From assembly GCF_023476645.1 (NCBI RefSeq), contig NZ_JAMCOJ010000005.1:287730-351729 (forward strand): a stretch of 64,000 nucleotides of DNA. The letters are read 5' to 3'. This document shows, one piece after another, positions 62,594 to 64,000 of the stretch (position 1 is its first letter; each line of letters opens with the position of its first letter). This DNA comes from Cellulophaga sp. 20_2_10 (GTDB lineage: Bacteria > Bacteroidota > Bacteroidia > Flavobacteriales > Flavobacteriaceae). Under the pieces are notes generated by a model. It did not search any database. It was not told the origin of the DNA and saw only the letters and a program-made list of their open reading frames with translations. Made by a program: the position numbers and the translations under genes.

Positions 62594-62705
62594 TATTAGA
62601 TTTATATAAAAAAGTAGACCTAAATTATTAGATAGCTTTCGTTGTTTTTACTTATACTCAGCACTCTTTACAAACAGGCGTTTGTAATAGTTATTATTTT
62701 ACTCA

Positions 62706-63461
62706 TTAGTATGGCTGTTCATAATTATAGCGAACTTCTTTTATAGTAGTTACCTTGTAATTCTTTTCTAAATAGTTTTCATCATTATAAAAAAGTGTAA
62801 TTTCTGTTAAACCAACTCCATTATATGCCGGTTTACAATAACTTTGCCCATACCAAATTCCTTGAGATCTTCCTTGACCTAAAAATGGTGTATATAATGG
62901 CAATTTATTATTTTTTCTGTTTTTATTAAAGTCTTTAATTTTTGTATTCGCATTAATAAGTTGGCCGTCAATAAGCACATATCCTTCTAAGGTGGGTAAA
63001 TTGATAAATGCAGCTTCTCTTTCTGACACCATAGATTCATAACCATCTGCTATATCCTTTAAAACCTCGGTATCATCAGATAATTTTATGGCGATGCTTG
63101 CCACCATTCTAGGCCTATTGTCTATACCATTTGTTTCTTCTAGATTAGGTCTTTTTCCTAACCATTTAGCCTGAAAACTTATAGGTTTATCTTTGTAATA
63201 ATCATCGTCTTCTGAAGAGTAATTGCTTCCCATTACTTTTTCAAAAAGATGAAGACTATCTAAGACCACATGTTGTTCATTATAATACAATTTACAAGCT
63301 TTAATTTCAAAACGATGCTCTTGTGCCTTATAACTTTCTAAAGCGTCTTGAAAATTTAGGACTGTATCATTAGTATCTGCAGCAAGAAGGTTCTCTTTTT
63401 TTATACCATTGCAGGCCGTAAGAAGAGATACCATTATTAGAATGCTAATTATTTTGCTCAT
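62706..63461 (-). CDS. Lipoprotein, 251 aa, unit of a tandem array
   Basis: A lipobox (ISILIMVSLLTAC, Cys17) precedes a domain of unknown function with DDDYYKDKPISFQAKWLGK, RPRMVASIAIKLSDDTEVL, LEGYVLIDGQLINANTKIKDF and ENYLEKNYKVTTIKEVRYNY. The gene has a near-identical partner 755 bp to the right, and its ATG overlaps the partner's TAA by one base (TAATG), so the copies are translated from one mRNA. No family is recognised. Confidence 0.8.
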   Translation of the reverse strand: MSKIISILIMVSLLTACNGIKKENLLAADTNDTVLNFQDALESYKAQEHRFEIKACKLYYNEQHVVLDSLHLFEKVMGSNYSSEDDDYYKDKPISFQAKWLGKRPNLEETNGIDNRPRMVASIAIKLSDDTEVLKDIADGYESMVSEREAAFINLPTLEGYVLIDGQLINANTKIKDFNKNRKNNKLPLYTPFLGQGRSQGIWYGQSYCKPAYNGVGLTEITLFYNDENYLEKNYKVTTIKEVRYNYEQPY

Positions 63462-64000
63462 TAATAAGGCTGTTGATAATTATAGCGAACTTCTTTTATA
63501 GTAGTTACCTTGTAATTCTTTTCTAAATAGTTTTCATCATTGTAAAGTAAAGTAACATTTGTATAACCAATACTATTATATGCAGGTAGACAATAACTTT
63601 TTCCATAGGTTATTCCCTGGGAAATTGCCATACCTAACAATGGTGTATATAAGGGCAATTTATTATTTTTTCTATTTTGGTTAAAGTCTTTAATTTTTGT
63701 ATTCGTATTAATAAGTTGGCCGTCAATAAGCACATATCCTTCCAAGGTGGGTAAATTATAAAATGAGGAATCCCTTAGCTTTAACCTAGATGTATATCCC
63801 TCTTTTCTGTTTTTTAAAAACTCGGTATCATCAGATAGTTTTATGGCGATGCTATAAACCATTCTAGGCCTATTGTCTATACCATTTGTTTTATCGAGAT
63901 TATACATTTTCCCTAACCATTTAGCCTGAAAACTTATAGGTTTATCTTTGTAATAATCATCGTCTTCTGAAGAGTAATTGCTTCCCATTACTTTTTCAAA
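63461..64000 (-). CDS. Paralogous lipoprotein, N-terminus beyond the window
   Basis: The open frame continues past the right edge: the last bases encode the FEKV preceding MGSNYSS, exactly as inside its neighbour, so that internal Met is not the true start. Over the visible 180 codons it differs from the neighbour mostly in a central segment (about 45 codons) and is otherwise highly similar at DNA level. Bases 63912-64000 are identical to 63157-63245. Confidence 0.8.
   Translation of the reverse strand, partial: FEKVMGSNYSSEDDDYYKDKPISFQAKWLGKMYNLDKTNGIDNRPRMVYSIAIKLSDDTEFLKNRKEGYTSRLKLRDSSFYNLPTLEGYVLIDGQLINTNTKIKDFNQNRKNNKLPLYTPLLGMAISQGITYGKSYCLPAYNSIGYTNVTLLYNDENYLEKNYKVTTIKEVRYNYQQPY

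Larger units (their letters stand above)
62706..64000. repeat. Tandem duplication with exact 755-bp period
   Basis: The two lipoprotein genes repeat with a 755-bp offset, which equals one gene length (756 bp) minus the one-base TAATG overlap. At least 89 bp (63157-63245 and 63912-64000) are identical, which points to recent duplication or gene conversion. The array probably continues to the right. Confidence 0.85.

Noticed and set aside
1..64000. CRISPR arrays, rRNA genes and intact insertion sequences
   Set aside because: No regularly spaced direct repeats, no rRNA-like segments and no transposase frame were seen on either strand.

Overview
The window comes from a marine-type member of the Flavobacteriaceae (Bacteroidota). 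Evidence: AT-rich DNA, several exact TAnnTTTG promoter boxes, many LxxC lipoproteins, a SulP transporter, a TonB-dependent-receptor-like barrel with a carboxypeptidase-like domain, and a typical flavobacterial set of core genes (mce, rbfA, dusB, lepA, gpsA, pbpC with an alpha-2-macroglobulin, haaO, rnpA, S41 peptidase). I cannot name the genus.

Region 1 (1-4649, minus strand) is a type I restriction-modification locus: hsdM, then a 550-aa AlbA_2/Schlafen-like ATPase gene, a strong terminator, a perfect 10+10 bp palindrome, and hsdS running off the left edge. No hsdR is inside the window.

Region 2 (about 4.9-12.45 kb, minus strand) is a compact plasmid-like mobilizable element ending at a tRNA(CAT) gene. 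It has an HTH/excisionase-like protein, an SF3-type helicase (DUF5906-like), a TOPRIM primase with a degenerate zinc site, a MobC-like accessory protein, a MobP-like relaxase, a coiled-coil membrane protein, ParA and a ParG-like ribbon-helix-helix protein, and several small unknown proteins. Non-coding parts include a cluster of TGATGAC iteron-like repeats, an oriT-like dyad and a long nested palindrome in the leader of a small RHH-like gene. No integrase is visible, so it has been lost or lies left of the window with the restriction genes as cargo.

Region 3 (12.6-21.4 kb) holds conserved housekeeping genes. Region 4 (21.5-31.1 kb) is a run of small envelope and unknown proteins: an RDD protein, a DUF2314 lipoprotein, a HipA-like kinase overlapping a DUF3037 gene, a tandem duplicated membrane protein pair and a Bor-like lipoprotein.

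Region 5 (31.1-41 kb) has PBP1C and a thioester-containing bacterial alpha-2-macroglobulin, a known functional pair, separated by four small genes. Region 6 (41-46 kb) holds a CAP-domain lipoprotein, 3-hydroxyanthranilate dioxygenase and an ALDH7-type dehydrogenase, then a double OmpA-module protein beside a membrane-anchored helix-hairpin-helix protein. Region 7 (46-56 kb) has a LytTR response regulator/LytS-type kinase pair next to an outer-membrane barrel protein, a cation:proton antiporter, and a universal stress protein translationally overlapping a SulP transporter. Region 8 (56-64 kb) is proteolysis and RNA processing (S8 and M1 peptidases, rnpA overlapping an S41 peptidase) and ends in a tandem array of near-identical lipoprotein genes with an exact 755-bp period that continues beyond the window.
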